Shown: in pieces, positions 1 through 8,791 of the stretch
Layout: the number at the start of each line of letters is the position of its first letter
Position numbering within the stretch: position 1 is the first letter of the stretch
DNA from: Maricaulis maris
GTDB lineage: Bacteria > Pseudomonadota > Alphaproteobacteria > Caulobacterales > Maricaulaceae
Assembly (NCBI RefSeq): GCF_036322705.1
Contig: NZ_AP027270.1
Location: 62,001-126,000, forward strand
Reading direction: 5' to 3'
Length of the DNA stretch: 64,000 nt
Notes under the pieces: generated by a model
Database searches by the model: none
What the model saw: only the letters and a program-made list of their open reading frames with translations
Told to the model about the DNA's origin: nothing
Made by a program: the position numbers and the translations under genes

Positions 1-745
1 GCTGGACGACGTCATGGAGGCCGCGAAGAAGGCCCGCGATGGCGGCGCGACCCGCTTCTGCATGGGCGCGGCCTGGCGCGAGTTGAAGGAACGCGACGAG
101 GACAAGATCTGCGACATGATCACCGGGGTGAAATCCCTCGGCATGGAAACCTGCGTGACGCTGGGCATGCTGACCGACGGACAGGCGGTGAAGCTGCGCG
201 ATGCGGGTCTCGACTATTACAACCACAATCTTGATACCGCGCCGGAAGATTATGGCCGCGTGATCTCGACGCGGACCTATCAGGACCGGATCGACACCCT
301 GTCCCGCGTTCGCGGGGCCGGCATCCACGTCTGCACCGGCGGCATTGTCGGGATGGGCGAGGACGAGGCGGCCCGGATCGGTCTGCTGACCGAACTGGCC
401 TCGATGGACCCGCATCCCGAGAGCGTCCCGATCAATCACCTTGTTGCCGTGCCCAACACGCCGCTCGGTGACAGCAAGCCGCTGGACGGGATCGATTTCG
501 TTCGCACCATCGCCACCGCGCGGATCCTGATGCCGCGCTCGATGGTGCGTCTGTCGGCTGGTCGCGAAGGCATGAGCCGTGAGCTTCAGGCCCTGTGTTT
601 CCTCGCCGGCGCCAATTCCATTTTCGTCGGCGAAGAGCTTTTGACCACGCCCAATCCGGAGCAGAGCGATGATTTCGACCTGTTCAAGGCGCTGGGGATC
701 GAGCCAATGACGCTTGGCGCGACGACGTCGTTACCGGCCGAATAG
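1..745 (+). CDS. bioB: Biotin synthase, 3' part (5' end outside window)
   Basis: Radical-SAM enzyme that inserts sulfur into dethiobiotin in the last step of biotin synthesis. The reading frame is open from base 2, so the gene starts before the window and the CxxxCxxC cluster motif is not visible. What remains shows BioB hallmarks: [11 protein letters not shown] near the start, YYNHNLDT, a [10 protein letters not shown] segment, [14 protein letters not shown] and the C-terminal RLSAGRE and FLAGANSIF blocks. About 247 residues are present, which fits the last three quarters of a roughly 330-residue protein. A pterin dehydratase gene follows after 23 bases. The family call is secure; the missing N-terminus cannot be judged. 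Confidence 0.95.
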   Translation, partial: LDDVMEAAKKARDGGATRFCMGAAWRELKERDEDKICDMITGVKSLGMETCVTLGMLTDGQAVKLRDAGLDYYNHNLDTAPEDYGRVISTRTYQDRIDTLSRVRGAGIHVCTGGIVGMGEDEAARIGLLTELASMDPHPESVPINHLVAVPNTPLGDSKPLDGIDFVRTIATARILMPRSMVRLSAGREGMSRELQALCFLAGANSIFVGEELLTTPNPEQSDDFDLFKALGIEPMTLGATTSLPAE

Positions 746-768
746 GCTGCGGATCAGGGAGAGATCGA

Positions 769-1050
769 ATGCAGAAGATCGGAGCACAGGCCGCGCTGAA
801 AAGCGTGTCCGGCTGGCAAGCCGTCGACGACCGCGATGCCATCCGCAAGGTCTTCGAATTCGCCGACTTCAACGAGGCCTGGGGCTTCATGAGTCGGGTT
901 GCCGTAAAGGCCGAGGCAATGGACCACCATCCCGAATGGTTCAATGTCTGGAACAAGGTCGATGTGACCCTGGCCACGCATGATGCGGGTGGGGTAACCG
1001 CGCTCGATGTCGAGCTGGCCGGTTTCATGGACAAGATCGCCGTCGGCTGA
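769..1050 (+). CDS. 4a-hydroxytetrahydrobiopterin dehydratase (PCD/DCoH family)
   Basis: Small pterin carbinolamine dehydratase of 93 residues, the usual family length. The family removes water from 4a-hydroxytetrahydropterin so that the cofactor can be recycled after aromatic hydroxylation. The signature is clear: MDHHPEW, followed by a Trp and a later THDAGG segment ending in a conserved Asp region (ALDVELA). The ATG follows a GGGAGAG ribosome site by a few bases. No aromatic hydroxylase gene lies nearby, so the substrate in this organism is not shown by context. It may be co-transcribed with bioB, which ends 23 bases upstream, but the functional link is unclear. Confidence 0.93.
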   Translation: MQKIGAQAALKSVSGWQAVDDRDAIRKVFEFADFNEAWGFMSRVAVKAEAMDHHPEWFNVWNKVDVTLATHDAGGVTALDVELAGFMDKIAVG

Positions 1051-1056
1051 GGTCGC

Positions 1057-1512
1057 TCAGTCGCCGTGGATCATGATCATGCCGATCAGGACTTCGGCGC
1101 CTTCCTGGCCAAGCGTGGTGTCGGTCGCCTCTTGCAGGATCCGGGAAATCCGGTCCGCGTCGGGCACGTCGCCATAGCGATAATACATGCCGGTATAGGT
1201 CGACAGGGCTGACAGATAGGCATTGCGCAGGCGCGGCATGTACAGCTCGACCCGCTGCCTTAGTCGGGCGTCGGAGATCTCCAGCCCGGCTTCGATCTGC
1301 AGCAGGCCCCGAGCGCGCCGGTTGGACTGGACCGTGGCCGCGATGGCCGGCAGCGGCATGTAGGTTTCCGACGAGGTTATGGTGCGGTGACGGCCGTCTT
1401 CGGCTGGCGCCGGAGCCGCGGCAGGCGGGCTGGCAACCGCGCCGGCCAGCGGCGCGACCAGGGCGAGCACAAGACCCAGAAGGGCCGGCAGAAGACGAGA
1501 CGACAGGTTCAT
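1057..1512 (-). CDS. Exported FliL-like protein of unknown function
   Basis: 151-residue protein with a Sec-type signal peptide (LLPALLGLVLALVAPLAG, cleavage near residue 25-28) followed by a short Ala/Pro linker. The mature part (YMPLPAIAATV..., then a helical stretch LYMPRLRNAYLSALSTY and a terminal EVLIGMIMIHGD strand) follows the pattern of the FliL periplasmic domain: one strand, a set of charged segments, a long helix and a final strand. No flagellar genes lie nearby, so a motility role is not supported by context. It converges on the pterin dehydratase gene with a 6-base gap. The family assignment is by pattern and moderate. Confidence 0.7.
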   Translation of the reverse strand: MNLSSRLLPALLGLVLALVAPLAGAVASPPAAAPAPAEDGRHRTITSSETYMPLPAIAATVQSNRRARGLLQIEAGLEISDARLRQRVELYMPRLRNAYLSALSTYTGMYYRYGDVPDADRISRILQEATDTTLGQEGAEVLIGMIMIHGD

Positions 1513-1599
1513 CCCGGCACCCTAACCCGTGGCGGTAAAGGAAGCGTTCTCGGAGCAGGGTTTGTCGGGGCGGCCGGTGTGGTCGGCGCGGCGAGGCGT

Positions 1600-2292
1600 T
1601 CACCTCAGCGTATGCAGGACCATCGGCCCGTCACGCCGGGCAAGGGTCGCGCTGTAGGCCTCCGGGCCCAGCTGCTTCATGGCGCAATGCAGATACCAAC
1701 CACCATCGGATGACCGGATCGGGGTCATGATGCCTTGCCAGTGATTGGTCTGGTGATCGACCTCGGCGGTCCAGACCGCATCGATGGCCGTGACCTCGCC
1801 GGCAAACACGCCGCTTCCGATCGCGCGGAGCAACAGCCTTTCGCCGTCGCGGCTGGCTTCCTTGCGAACGGTTTGCCCGACCTCAATCTTGCGGAATTGG
1901 GGGTGTTCGCGGAATCCGCGTGACAGCGCGACATAGCGCACATTGTCACGGGCCTGCTGAACCAGGCAGACCACATGCGGGCTGAACTGGATAGCCGTCA
2001 TCAGTCCGTCGATCAGGCTGCGATTGTCGGGCCGCTCGATCAGGGCCCGGATTGCGCTTATGACGGTCTGGCGCGGCGTCGCCGTGCCGGCCTCGAAACG
2101 TGAAACCTGCGGCTGGCTGATGCCAAGCTGCTCGGCGAGACTTTGCTGATTGATCCCGGTGCGCGCCCGGAAAGCGCGCAGCGCCTTGCCCCAGTCCAAC
2201 GCTGCCCCCGATGTCTGTTTTTCCCCACCACTACGTGTAGGCCCGAAATATCGGCTGGCAACTGAAAATGCGACGGGTGTGAGCTGGAACAC
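1600..2292 (-). CDS. XRE-family transcriptional regulator with C-terminal sensor-like domain
   Basis: The N-terminal third is a Cro/C1 helix-turn-helix: LRAFRARTGINQQSLAEQLG, then ISQPQVSRFEAGTATPR. About 120 residues follow (LMTAIQFSPHVVCLVQQ... to the end) that look like a small PAS-type alpha/beta domain. I chose the GTG at 2292 (230 residues) because GAGGGG lies about 8 bases before it. An upstream in-frame start at 2457 would give 285 residues but would overlap the divergent receiver gene and add a low-complexity N-terminus. TTG nearer the HTH is also possible. It probably binds the shared region with the divergent response regulator; ligand and targets are unknown. Confidence 0.85.
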   Translation of the reverse strand: MFQLTPVAFSVASRYFGPTRSGGEKQTSGAALDWGKALRAFRARTGINQQSLAEQLGISQPQVSRFEAGTATPRQTVISAIRALIERPDNRSLIDGLMTAIQFSPHVVCLVQQARDNVRYVALSRGFREHPQFRKIEVGQTVRKEASRDGERLLLRAIGSGVFAGEVTAIDAVWTAEVDHQTNHWQGIMTPIRSSDGGWYLHCAMKQLGPEAYSATLARRDGPMVLHTLR

Positions 2293-2410
2293 AGTCGCTT
2301 CCCCCTCAATTGTGCCATGGGTTCGCAAGGAGTCCCGGATATGGCGCGCGCCAGGTTCGCCTGGTGGCAAGGCCTGTTGCGCCGTCAGGGGGGTAGGAGG
2401 GGTGCCGGAC

Positions 2411-2833
2411 ATGGCCATGAAGACCGTGCTGCTGGTTGAGGATTGCGAGGATGACATCCGTCTCGTCCAGTCAGCCTTCGAGCGCTATGCGACGGCCGTT
2501 CGCCTCGAGACGGTCCGCTCCGGTGAAGCCGCCCTCGACCTGTTGCGGTGCCGACAGGTCGACGCCCGACCGAACCTGCCGGTTTGCATCCTGCTCGACA
2601 TGTGCATGGCGAACGGCAATGGTATCTGGCTTCTGCGCGGCCTCGGTGACACGCCGGGTCTGCGCGATATTCCGGTTGTGGTGATGAGCGAGACCGGCGA
2701 CGCGCTGGGGCCGGCCCGGGCCTTCGGCAGCGTGGTCGGGGCCGTTGAAAAGCCGGCTCGCCAGCACGCGTTCAAAAAGCTCGTGGATGATCTCGCCCGC
2801 CTCGCCGGCGCCATGCCGCAAATGGTCAGCTGA
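2411..2833 (+). CDS. Single-domain response regulator (CheY/Rcp-like receiver)
   Basis: 140-residue stand-alone receiver domain with no output domain. Visible elements are the acidic pocket ([10 protein letters not shown]), the phospho-acceptor Asp63 in ILLDMCM, the switch Ser in VVMSETG and the Lys in VEKPARQ. The loop after the acceptor (ANGNG) is like that of Rcp1/phytochrome-type receivers. ATG 2411 has AGGAGG ten bases upstream; ATG 2417 is an alternative. It is divergent from an XRE regulator and close to tRNA-Ala. No cognate kinase lies beside it, so it is an orphan; a phosphorelay or motor-binding role cannot be separated from sequence. Confidence 0.88.
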   Translation: MAMKTVLLVEDCEDDIRLVQSAFERYATAVRLETVRSGEAALDLLRCRQVDARPNLPVCILLDMCMANGNGIWLLRGLGDTPGLRDIPVVVMSETGDALGPARAFGSVVGAVEKPARQHAFKKLVDDLARLAGAMPQMVS

Positions 2834-2905
2834 TGTCTGGTCAGCCCGCCCTGTCGGAGACGTTCGCGCAGCGAATGGCCGTGAGACAGAATTCCGCGAT
2901 AAAAA

Positions 2906-2981
<76 letters not shown>

Positions 2982-3096
2982 GAACCAGAAACGCAGGTAC
3001 TTTTCCCGCGCTGCACTGTCAAGCATGTGCCGCTGGACCTAGCCGCGCGTTGCGGGCTAGAAGCGGAGACGTGCAAGACAGTGAGGAAGGGCAACC

Positions 3097-3396
3097 ATGT
3101 CCCCGATTGACGGCCTGATCATCTACATCATTGCTCCGCTTTTGAACCTGCTCTGGTTCGTGGTGCTCGCGAGCGTCATCCTGAGCTGGCTGATCAGCTT
3201 CAATGTCGTGAACATGCACAACCAGTTCGTGGCGATGGTCTGGCGTCTGACCTCGGCCATCACGGAGCCGCTGCTGTCACCGATCCGGCGCGTCATTCCG
3301 CCGCTCGGCGGGATGGATTTCTCGCCGATCGTGTTGCTGCTGCTGATCGGCTTCATCCAGGGCTATGTGCTCAACGAGCTGATGCGCTTGTTCTAG
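3097..3396 (+). CDS. YggT family integral membrane protein
   Basis: 99-residue membrane protein with two hydrophobic helices, roughly residues 6-30 ([21 protein letters not shown]) and 72-95 ([19 protein letters not shown]). The linker between them holds the family pattern [23 protein letters not shown], which is diagnostic for YggT. AGGAAGG precedes the ATG. The function of YggT proteins is not settled; links to osmotic stress and division-related clusters are known in other bacteria. It overlaps the next gene by one base (TAGTG), so the two are translationally coupled, as is common for yggT and yggU. Confidence 0.93.
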   Translation: MSPIDGLIIYIIAPLLNLLWFVVLASVILSWLISFNVVNMHNQFVAMVWRLTSAITEPLLSPIRRVIPPLGGMDFSPIVLLLLIGFIQGYVLNELMRLF

Positions 3397-3728
3397 TGAG
3401 AAAGGTCACGGTCTCTGTCGATGCCGTGACATTCCACGTCCGCCTGACGCCCGGCGCCTCCCGGGATGAGGTTGTGGCTTGGCAGAGCGATGCTGCTGAC
3501 CGGCTTCATCTGGCCGTTCGTGTGCGGTCGGTGCCCGAGAAGGGCAAGGCCAATACGGCCCTGATTGCGCTGCTGGCCAAGCAATTGTCTATTCCCAAGC
3601 GCGACATTGATGTGATACGCGGCGCGACATCGCGTCTGAAGACAGTCCGGATCGTGGCCGAAGGGTCGCTGCAGGCCAGACTCGTCGCCCAGCTGGAGGC
3701 CTTCGCGGATGAGCGCAACCCTGATTGA
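3396..3728 (+). CDS. DUF167 (YggU) family protein
   Basis: 110-residue protein of the DUF167/YggU family. The family core is visible as VRLTPGASRDEV, then RVRSVPEKGKANTALIALLA and a later IDVIRGATSRLKTVRI. The GTG start overlaps the yggT stop codon and the end overlaps folD by 20 bases, so the three genes form one coupled unit. The family has a compact alpha/beta fold and no established activity. The Pro-Glu-Lys-Gly-Lys-Ala-Asn stretch is the conserved patch. Confidence 0.92.
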   Translation: MRKVTVSVDAVTFHVRLTPGASRDEVVAWQSDAADRLHLAVRVRSVPEKGKANTALIALLAKQLSIPKRDIDVIRGATSRLKTVRIVAEGSLQARLVAQLEAFADERNPD

Positions 3729-4605
3729 TGGCAAGGCCATTGCCGCCGAGATCGATGCCCGCGCGGGCGAGGTCGGGGCGGCCCTGGCCAAGACACTGGG
3801 TCGTGCGCCCTGTCTGGCGGTTGTCCTCATCGGCGATGATCCGGCGAGTGATGTCTATGTGCGCAACAAGGTCCGCCGCACCGAAGCGGCCGGACTGACC
3901 TCCATAGAGATCCGCAAGCCGGCCGATGTCAGCGAAGCCGAGGTCATCGCGATCGTTCAGCGTCTGAATGCCGATGACGGGGTCGACGGCATTCTCGTTC
4001 AGATGCCCCTGCCCGATCATATCGATGCCAATCGCGTGATCGGGTTTATCGATCCGGACAAGGATGTTGATGGCCTGACCGAGACCAGTGCCGGTCGCCT
4101 GGTGCTGGGCAAGCCCGGCCTGCGGCCCTGTACGCCCGCCGGATGCGTCTTGCTGGCCGAGCGCGCGATGGGCGACCTGTCCGGAAAGTCGGTCGTGGTT
4201 ATCGGGCGTTCGATCCTGGTCGGCAAACCGGCTGCTCTGCTCTTTCTGGAAAAGAATGCCACGGTCACCATTGCCCATTCACGGACCGCGGACCTGCCGG
4301 GCCTGTGCCGAACGGCAGATATTCTCGTCCCCGCAGTGGGCCGGCCGGAGATGGTGAAGGGTGACTGGGTGAAGCCGGGCGCCTGCGTCCTTGATGTCGG
4401 GATTAACCGGATTGATGCGCCCGAGCGCGGCGAGGGCAAGAGCCGGCTGGTCGGCGATGCGGCCTTCGACGAAATCGTCGGACATGCGGGCTGGATCACG
4501 CCGGTTCCGGGCGGTATCGGGCCGATGACGATCGCCATGCTGCTCAGAAACACCGTTGTCGCAGCGGCCTTCCGGGCTGGTCTGCAAATCCCGGGCGATT
4601 TTTGA
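3709..4605 (+). CDS. folD: Bifunctional methylenetetrahydrofolate dehydrogenase / methenyl-THF cyclohydrolase
   Basis: 298 residues, the full family length. FolD interconverts 5,10-methylene-THF, methenyl-THF and 10-formyl-THF in the cytosolic one-carbon pool. Motifs present are the YVRNK segment with the catalytic Lys, DGILVQMPLP, DKDVDGL, PCTPAG, the NADP-binding VVVIGRSILVGKP and the C-terminal TPVPGGIGPMT. The start ATG lies inside the end of the DUF167 gene, which indicates coupling. There is no clear terminator after it; a single receiver gene begins 70 bases downstream. Confidence 0.97.
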   Translation: MSATLIDGKAIAAEIDARAGEVGAALAKTLGRAPCLAVVLIGDDPASDVYVRNKVRRTEAAGLTSIEIRKPADVSEAEVIAIVQRLNADDGVDGILVQMPLPDHIDANRVIGFIDPDKDVDGLTETSAGRLVLGKPGLRPCTPAGCVLLAERAMGDLSGKSVVVIGRSILVGKPAALLFLEKNATVTIAHSRTADLPGLCRTADILVPAVGRPEMVKGDWVKPGACVLDVGINRIDAPERGEGKSRLVGDAAFDEIVGHAGWITPVPGGIGPMTIAMLLRNTVVAAAFRAGLQIPGDF

Positions 4606-4675
4606 TTGCTGTTTCGGTGTTTCGTAAACGGTTCGATAACGCAACCTGCATAGAATATGAGTCAGGGAGAGCATT

Positions 4676-5092
4676 ATGACCAATCAAGCCATTCGCGTTC
4701 TGCACATAGAAGACGATTTTGCCGATGCGATGCTTGTTCAGCATGCCGTCTGTGAGGCCGGTGATCTGGACATCACGTTCGAGGTCGCCCGGACGCTGAA
4801 AGACGCCAAGCGATGCCTGGCGCGTACGCACTATGACCTCATCCTGCTCGACCTGCGCCTTCCGGACTCGGTCCATCCGACCGACACGCTTGAAACCACG
4901 CAATCCTGTGCCGGTGATACGCCGCTGATGATCCTGTCGGGGTCCATGAGCGTTGATGCCAGCCATCTGCCCGATTGCATTTCGCGCCTCGACAAGAATG
5001 CCAGCTTCCGGAACCAGAAGGGCGAAATGCCGACGCAGCTCGCGCACATGATCCGCGAAGCCGCCGAGTCGGCTGACTTCCAGGCGATCTGA
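4676..5092 (+). CDS. Single-domain response regulator
   Basis: 138-residue receiver domain without output domain, the second such orphan in the window. It has the acidic pair in VLHIEDDFAD, acceptor Asp59 in LILLDLRLP, a Ser in MILSGSMS and a Lys in RLDKNASF. The region after the fifth strand is shortened and unusual (NASFRNQKGEMPTQ) compared with typical CheY. AGGGAGAG precedes the ATG. No kinase is adjacent. It is not close in sequence to the receiver at 2411, so it is not a recent duplicate. Confidence 0.85.
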   Translation: MTNQAIRVLHIEDDFADAMLVQHAVCEAGDLDITFEVARTLKDAKRCLARTHYDLILLDLRLPDSVHPTDTLETTQSCAGDTPLMILSGSMSVDASHLPDCISRLDKNASFRNQKGEMPTQLAHMIREAAESADFQAI

Positions 5093-5190
5093 TTCCTGGC
5101 CTCAAGCCTCTGCAGCGCAGGCGTTTTCGGCTTGTCCCCTGACCGTTCGCCAGTAACCTTGGCGCGTCAGAAGGCGACAGGGAGAGCGCA

Positions 5191-5982
5191 ATGAGCCAGG
5201 CAGACGAAATCGATTACGAGATTGGCGGCAGCGACATCCAGTATGTGGAGATCGAGCTCGACCCGGGCGAGAGCGTGGTGTCGGAAGCCGGTGCGATGAT
5301 GTTCAAGGCGCCGAGTGTCTCCATGGAGGCTGTCTTTGGTGACGGATCCCAGAAGAACAAGGGCGTATGGGGTGCGCTCGCCGGCGCCGGCAAGCGCCTT
5401 CTGACCGGCGAAAGCCTCTTCATGACCGTCTTCACCCATGGCGGCCAGGGCAAGGCCAAGGTTGCCTTTGCCGCGCCCTATCCGGGCACAATCATTCCGG
5501 TCCATCTTCCCGATCTTGGCGGCGAGCTGATCTGCCAGAAGGACAGTTTCCTGGCTGCGGCCAAGGGCGTGTCGGTCGGAATCGCCCTGCAGAAGCGGAT
5601 CATGACCGGCCTGTTCGGTGGCGAAGGCTTCATCATGCAGCGCCTCGAAGGGACTGGCTGGGTCTTTGTTCATGCCGGCGGCACGCTGATCGAGCGAGAG
5701 CTCGCGGCCGGTGAAGAACTCCATGTCGATACAGGCTGCGTTGTCGCCTATACGCCCGGCGTGGATTTCGAGATCGAGCGCGCCGGGAATATCAAGTCGA
5801 TGATTTTCGGTGGCGAGGGCGTTTTCTTTGCCCGTCTCCGCGGGCCGGGCAAGGTGTGGATCCAGTCCATGCCCTTCTCGCGGCTCGCCGGTCGTATCCT
5901 CGCGAATGTCCCGGTGACCGGGTCCGGCCAGGGAGAGGGCTCGGTCCTCGGCCCGCTCGGATCGATCATGCGCGGCAATTGA
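5191..5982 (+). CDS. AIM24 / TIGR00266 family protein
   Basis: 263-residue protein of the AIM24 (TIGR00266) family of unknown biochemical function, related in name to a mitochondrial inner membrane biogenesis factor. Family marks are the early QYVEIELDPGESVVSEAGAM, GESLFMTVFTHGG, the Gly-rich FGGEGFIMQRLEG, AGGTLIERELAAGE and FGGEGVFFARLRGPG near the end. The fold is a double-stranded beta-helix trimer in known members. GGGAGAG lies before the ATG. It stands alone between a receiver gene and bfd. Confidence 0.92.
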   Translation: MSQADEIDYEIGGSDIQYVEIELDPGESVVSEAGAMMFKAPSVSMEAVFGDGSQKNKGVWGALAGAGKRLLTGESLFMTVFTHGGQGKAKVAFAAPYPGTIIPVHLPDLGGELICQKDSFLAAAKGVSVGIALQKRIMTGLFGGEGFIMQRLEGTGWVFVHAGGTLIERELAAGEELHVDTGCVVAYTPGVDFEIERAGNIKSMIFGGEGVFFARLRGPGKVWIQSMPFSRLAGRILANVPVTGSGQGEGSVLGPLGSIMRGN

Positions 5983-6039
5983 GCGCCTGAAACAAGGCGC
6001 GCGCCGGGCGGGCGACCGTCCGGCGCATCAATTATGCAG

Positions 6040-6060
6040 TTGACAGTCATTCGCATTCGC
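6040..6060 (+). promoter_or_regulatory. Fur-like iron box upstream of bfd
   Basis: A 21-base stretch beginning TTGACAGTCATTCGCATT, 39 bases before the bfd start. It matches two copies found upstream of the siderophore receptor gene (34975-34992 and 35005-35025) in the same orientation to the gene, and resembles the Fur box core (TCATT with flanking repeats). Fur-type control of bfd under iron limitation is known in other bacteria; here it is inferred from the shared motif. Confidence 0.55.
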
Positions 6061-6099
6061 GGGAGGTTTGCGAAAGATTATCAGGAAGCGACGTCCCGC

Positions 6100-6297
6100 A
6101 TGTTTGTCTGCATCTGCAACGCACTCCGTGATCGCGAGCTGAAAGCCGCCGCTGCAGAGCCATCCGTTCGGACTGCGGCCTGCGTCTTCAAGCGCTGCGA
6201 TGCCAAGCCGAAATGCGGCCGTTGCCTGCCCGATATTGCCGACATGATCGCCGCGACCCGCCTGCAAACGGACGAGCTGGCTGCCGCGGCGGAGTAG
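6100..6297 (+). CDS. bfd: Bacterioferritin-associated ferredoxin
   Basis: 65-residue [2Fe-2S] protein of the Bfd type. It holds the four-Cys pattern in order: VCICNALRD (two Cys), a Cys in TAACVFKRC, then CGRCLPDI. Bfd passes electrons to bacterioferritin so that stored iron is released as Fe2+. I start at ATG 6100 because AGGAAG precedes it and the family begins right at the first Cys pair; an upstream ATG at 6034 would place the Fur-like box inside the gene. The bacterioferritin gene lies 1.2 kb downstream. Confidence 0.9.
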   Translation: MFVCICNALRDRELKAAAAEPSVRTAACVFKRCDAKPKCGRCLPDIADMIAATRLQTDELAAAAE

Positions 6298-6309
6298 GCG
6301 CGGTTGGGT

Positions 6310-7359
6310 CTACTTGCTGGCGATTGGCTGAATCATCGATGACGCCTGCAAGACCAGTGTTGTGCTGCCGGTGCTGGATGACGGCGAATAGGTTCCCAGA
6401 AATATCTGCCAGGTCTCGCCTGATCCGATCGAGAGTTCGAGTCCGGCATTGAAGCCGACGGCGCCATCATCATTGCACAACCAGCGGCCGTCAGGCGCGC
6501 GTGCGAAGATGACCGTATCCAGTCCACCCTCCGTGTAGAGGTCGACCCGGTTACCGACCTGGGCGGTCAGGGCCATCACCGGGCTGGTCTCGACATAACC
6601 GGTACAGCTCGTATCGCCGCGCAGAGTGATCCGTTCGCCAGGTGACAGAATATGGTTCCAGCGGACAGGCGCATTCATTGCCTGCCAGATGTCGACGGTT
6701 CCAAGGGCCGGGCGTGCATCAATCCGGACGCGGTCGCTGAGCGTGATATTCGAGGAGGGTGAAACCTGTCGCAGGGTGCGGCCCTGGCTGCCGCCCATGC
6801 TGTGCTCGGAGATCGTCAGCTCACCACTGACAAGCTGATCGGGTTCGTCGCGGACCAGCCAGATCCGATAGTTGCCACTACCTGGCGCGCCGAATGTCGT
6901 CTGGGGCAATGTTGGCGCCCGGCCCTGTCGGGCGCAGGAAATCTCGCCGGACGGGGTCTCGACCAGCAGCGACGCGGCATTCCCGCTCGCCGAGAGGAAG
7001 AGCGGCAGGCCGGACGCGACATAGGTCATGGTGAGTTGCGGAATGTCCGACACAAATCCACGACATCCACGTTCGAGGCTCGCCGCTTCCACCGATGTCC
7101 GGCCGCGGACACGAACCCGTTGCGGGTCAGGCTCAAAGCGTTCCGGAAGGTCGATCCGGGCCGTCGTGAAGCGCTCGGGAGGCAGCGAGACGGGCGTGTC
7201 AGCGGACGGTTCCGGCCGCGGCGCGCGCGGCCGCGCTTCCCGCTCTGGCACAATCACCGCATCCGGATCGGGTTGATAGGTTCGGATGACATCCTGGGCC
7301 GATGCGAGGGGCACCGGTCCGACAAGCAGAACCAGACAGGCAGCAAGGCGTTGTTTCAT
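6310..7359 (-). CDS. Exported protein with two beta-rich PPC-like repeats, unknown function
   Basis: 349-residue protein with a clear signal peptide (RLAACLVLLVGPVPLASAQ). A Pro/Arg-rich, probably disordered segment follows up to about residue 90. Two similar beta-rich halves come next; the second has an LCNDDGAVGFNAGLEL stretch and WQIFLGTYSP, typical of bacterial pre-peptidase C-terminal (PPC) domains, with paired Cys. ATG 7359 was chosen over 7431 since GGGAGG precedes it and the signal peptide starts there. No catalytic motif is seen. It lies between bfd and bfr on the opposite strand; no link to iron is evident. Confidence 0.75.
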   Translation of the reverse strand: MKQRLAACLVLLVGPVPLASAQDVIRTYQPDPDAVIVPEREARPRAPRPEPSADTPVSLPPERFTTARIDLPERFEPDPQRVRVRGRTSVEAASLERGCRGFVSDIPQLTMTYVASGLPLFLSASGNAASLLVETPSGEISCARQGRAPTLPQTTFGAPGSGNYRIWLVRDEPDQLVSGELTISEHSMGGSQGRTLRQVSPSSNITLSDRVRIDARPALGTVDIWQAMNAPVRWNHILSPGERITLRGDTSCTGYVETSPVMALTAQVGNRVDLYTEGGLDTVIFARAPDGRWLCNDDGAVGFNAGLELSIGSGETWQIFLGTYSPSSSTGSTTLVLQASSMIQPIASK

Positions 7360-7497
7360 GGCAATAATCCTCCCCGTCAACGCAGCCAAGTCAACGGCTT
7401 TTCCGTCATCGCGACCGATTGCCAGTCGCAAAGATAGGGCTTGGACAACCAGCGGGCATGCCTAGACTGGCCACCAAATCAGAACGGGAGACATGCC

Positions 7498-7977
7498 ATG
7501 AAGGGCGACGCCAAGGTCATCGACTATCTCAACGGTGCGCTCCGGCTCGAGCTGGCCGCCGTGAACCAGTATTTCCTGCATGCGCGCATGTTCAAGGACT
7601 GGGGCTTCGCGAAGATCGCCAAGGTCGAGTATGAAGAGTCAATCGACGAGATGAAGCATGCCGACATCCTGATCGAGCGCATTCTCTTCCTCGAGGGTCT
7701 GCCGAACGTCCAGGACCTCGCCAAGATCTATATCGGCGAAACACTCAAGGAATGTCTCGAGTGCGATCTCAAGGTCGAGCAGCGCGCCCACCCTTTCTAC
7801 AAGGAGGCCATCGCCTATTGCGAGCAGGCCGGCGACTATGTCTCGCGCAAGATCTTCACCGACATTCTCGACAGCGAGGAAGAGCACATCGATTTCCTCG
7901 AGACCCAGCTTGGTCTGATCGAAAAGATCGGCGAAGGGCGCTACATGCAGTCGCAGATGGCGCCAGGCGAAGACTAG
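7498..7977 (+). CDS. bfr: Bacterioferritin
   Basis: 159-residue, 24-mer-type ferritin with heme. The ferroxidase ligands match those of known Bfr: Glu18 (RLELAAVNQYFLHARM), Glu51 and His54 in DEMKHAD, a Glu in KVEQRAH, and Glu plus His in DSEEEHIDFLE. The heme ligand Met52 sits between Glu51 and His54. It oxidises and stores iron in the cytosol; Bfd (6100) is the matching reductant. GGGAG lies before ATG 7498. I see no convincing iron box in front of it. Confidence 0.96.
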   Translation: MKGDAKVIDYLNGALRLELAAVNQYFLHARMFKDWGFAKIAKVEYEESIDEMKHADILIERILFLEGLPNVQDLAKIYIGETLKECLECDLKVEQRAHPFYKEAIAYCEQAGDYVSRKIFTDILDSEEEHIDFLETQLGLIEKIGEGRYMQSQMAPGED

Positions 7978-8066
7978 GCTCCCGGTCGCACCCGCTCGGC
8001 TATTCCCCGAAAGGACCGGGCCGGGTTACACTCGGTGCCAGGATAGTCTTTGGGTAAAGGGACCGC

Positions 8067-8765
8067 ATGAGCCGATACAGGATGATGGCCGGGCTGGGTG
8101 CCGGCATGGCGCTTCTGGTGACAGGCAGCCTGCTCGCCGATCCGCCTCTGATGCAGCCGGGCGCGCCCGGAACGGCCGCGCGGTCTCTGACGCCGGAACA
8201 ATCGATCGGTCTCGCAACAAGCGTTCACAGCCGGGCCGATGCCCGATTCATGCAGCACATGATTGTCCATCATGGCCAGGCGGTCGAGATGGGCGCGTTG
8301 ATCGCCGGGCGGACCGACAACCCGCAAATTGCGTTGATCGGTGACCGGATTGCCCGTTCCCAGTCGTCGGAAATCGAGATGATGCAGGCCTGGCTTCAGC
8401 GCCGCGGGCTGTCGACGGAAATGCAACATGCCGACACAGGTCACATGATGGCGCCATCCGACGGGCCCCATTCAGGCCATGGCATGTCGCATGCGGACGC
8501 CGCGCCGTCCGATACTCCCTTGATGACGGGCATGCTGTCTCCGGCCCGGATGGCCGAGCTCGCCGCAGCCCGCGATGAGCATTTTGACCGGCTCTACCTG
8601 GTCGGCATGATCCATCACCACCAGGGTGCCATCGACATGGTCAACGACCTGCTGGCCGAGCCGGGAAATGGCCAGGACCCGCAGCTTTCCGAATTCCTGT
8701 CGGCGGTCATGGCTGACCAGTCGTCTGAAATTGCCCGCATGCGCAATCTGCTGGCCGGGCTTTGA
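8067..8765 (+). CDS. Exported DUF305 family protein
   Basis: 232 residues with a signal peptide (MMAGLGAGMALLVTGSLLA). The mature protein has two DUF305 halves: RFMQHMIVHHGQAVEMG near residue 65 and YLVGMIHHHQGAIDMV near residue 180, split by a His/Met-rich linker (MQHADTGHMMAP..., HSGHGMSHAD). DUF305 proteins are four-helix bundles of the ferritin type; one member, cyanobacterial CopM, binds copper. The His and Met content suits periplasmic copper binding here, by inference. The LVIVD lipoprotein gene follows after 26 bases, and the same two parts are fused in the gene at 11811. Confidence 0.88.
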   Translation: MSRYRMMAGLGAGMALLVTGSLLADPPLMQPGAPGTAARSLTPEQSIGLATSVHSRADARFMQHMIVHHGQAVEMGALIAGRTDNPQIALIGDRIARSQSSEIEMMQAWLQRRGLSTEMQHADTGHMMAPSDGPHSGHGMSHADAAPSDTPLMTGMLSPARMAELAAARDEHFDRLYLVGMIHHHQGAIDMVNDLLAEPGNGQDPQLSEFLSAVMADQSSEIARMRNLLAGL

Positions 8766-8791
8766 GTACAGCAAGTCCGAGGGGGGCTTTC

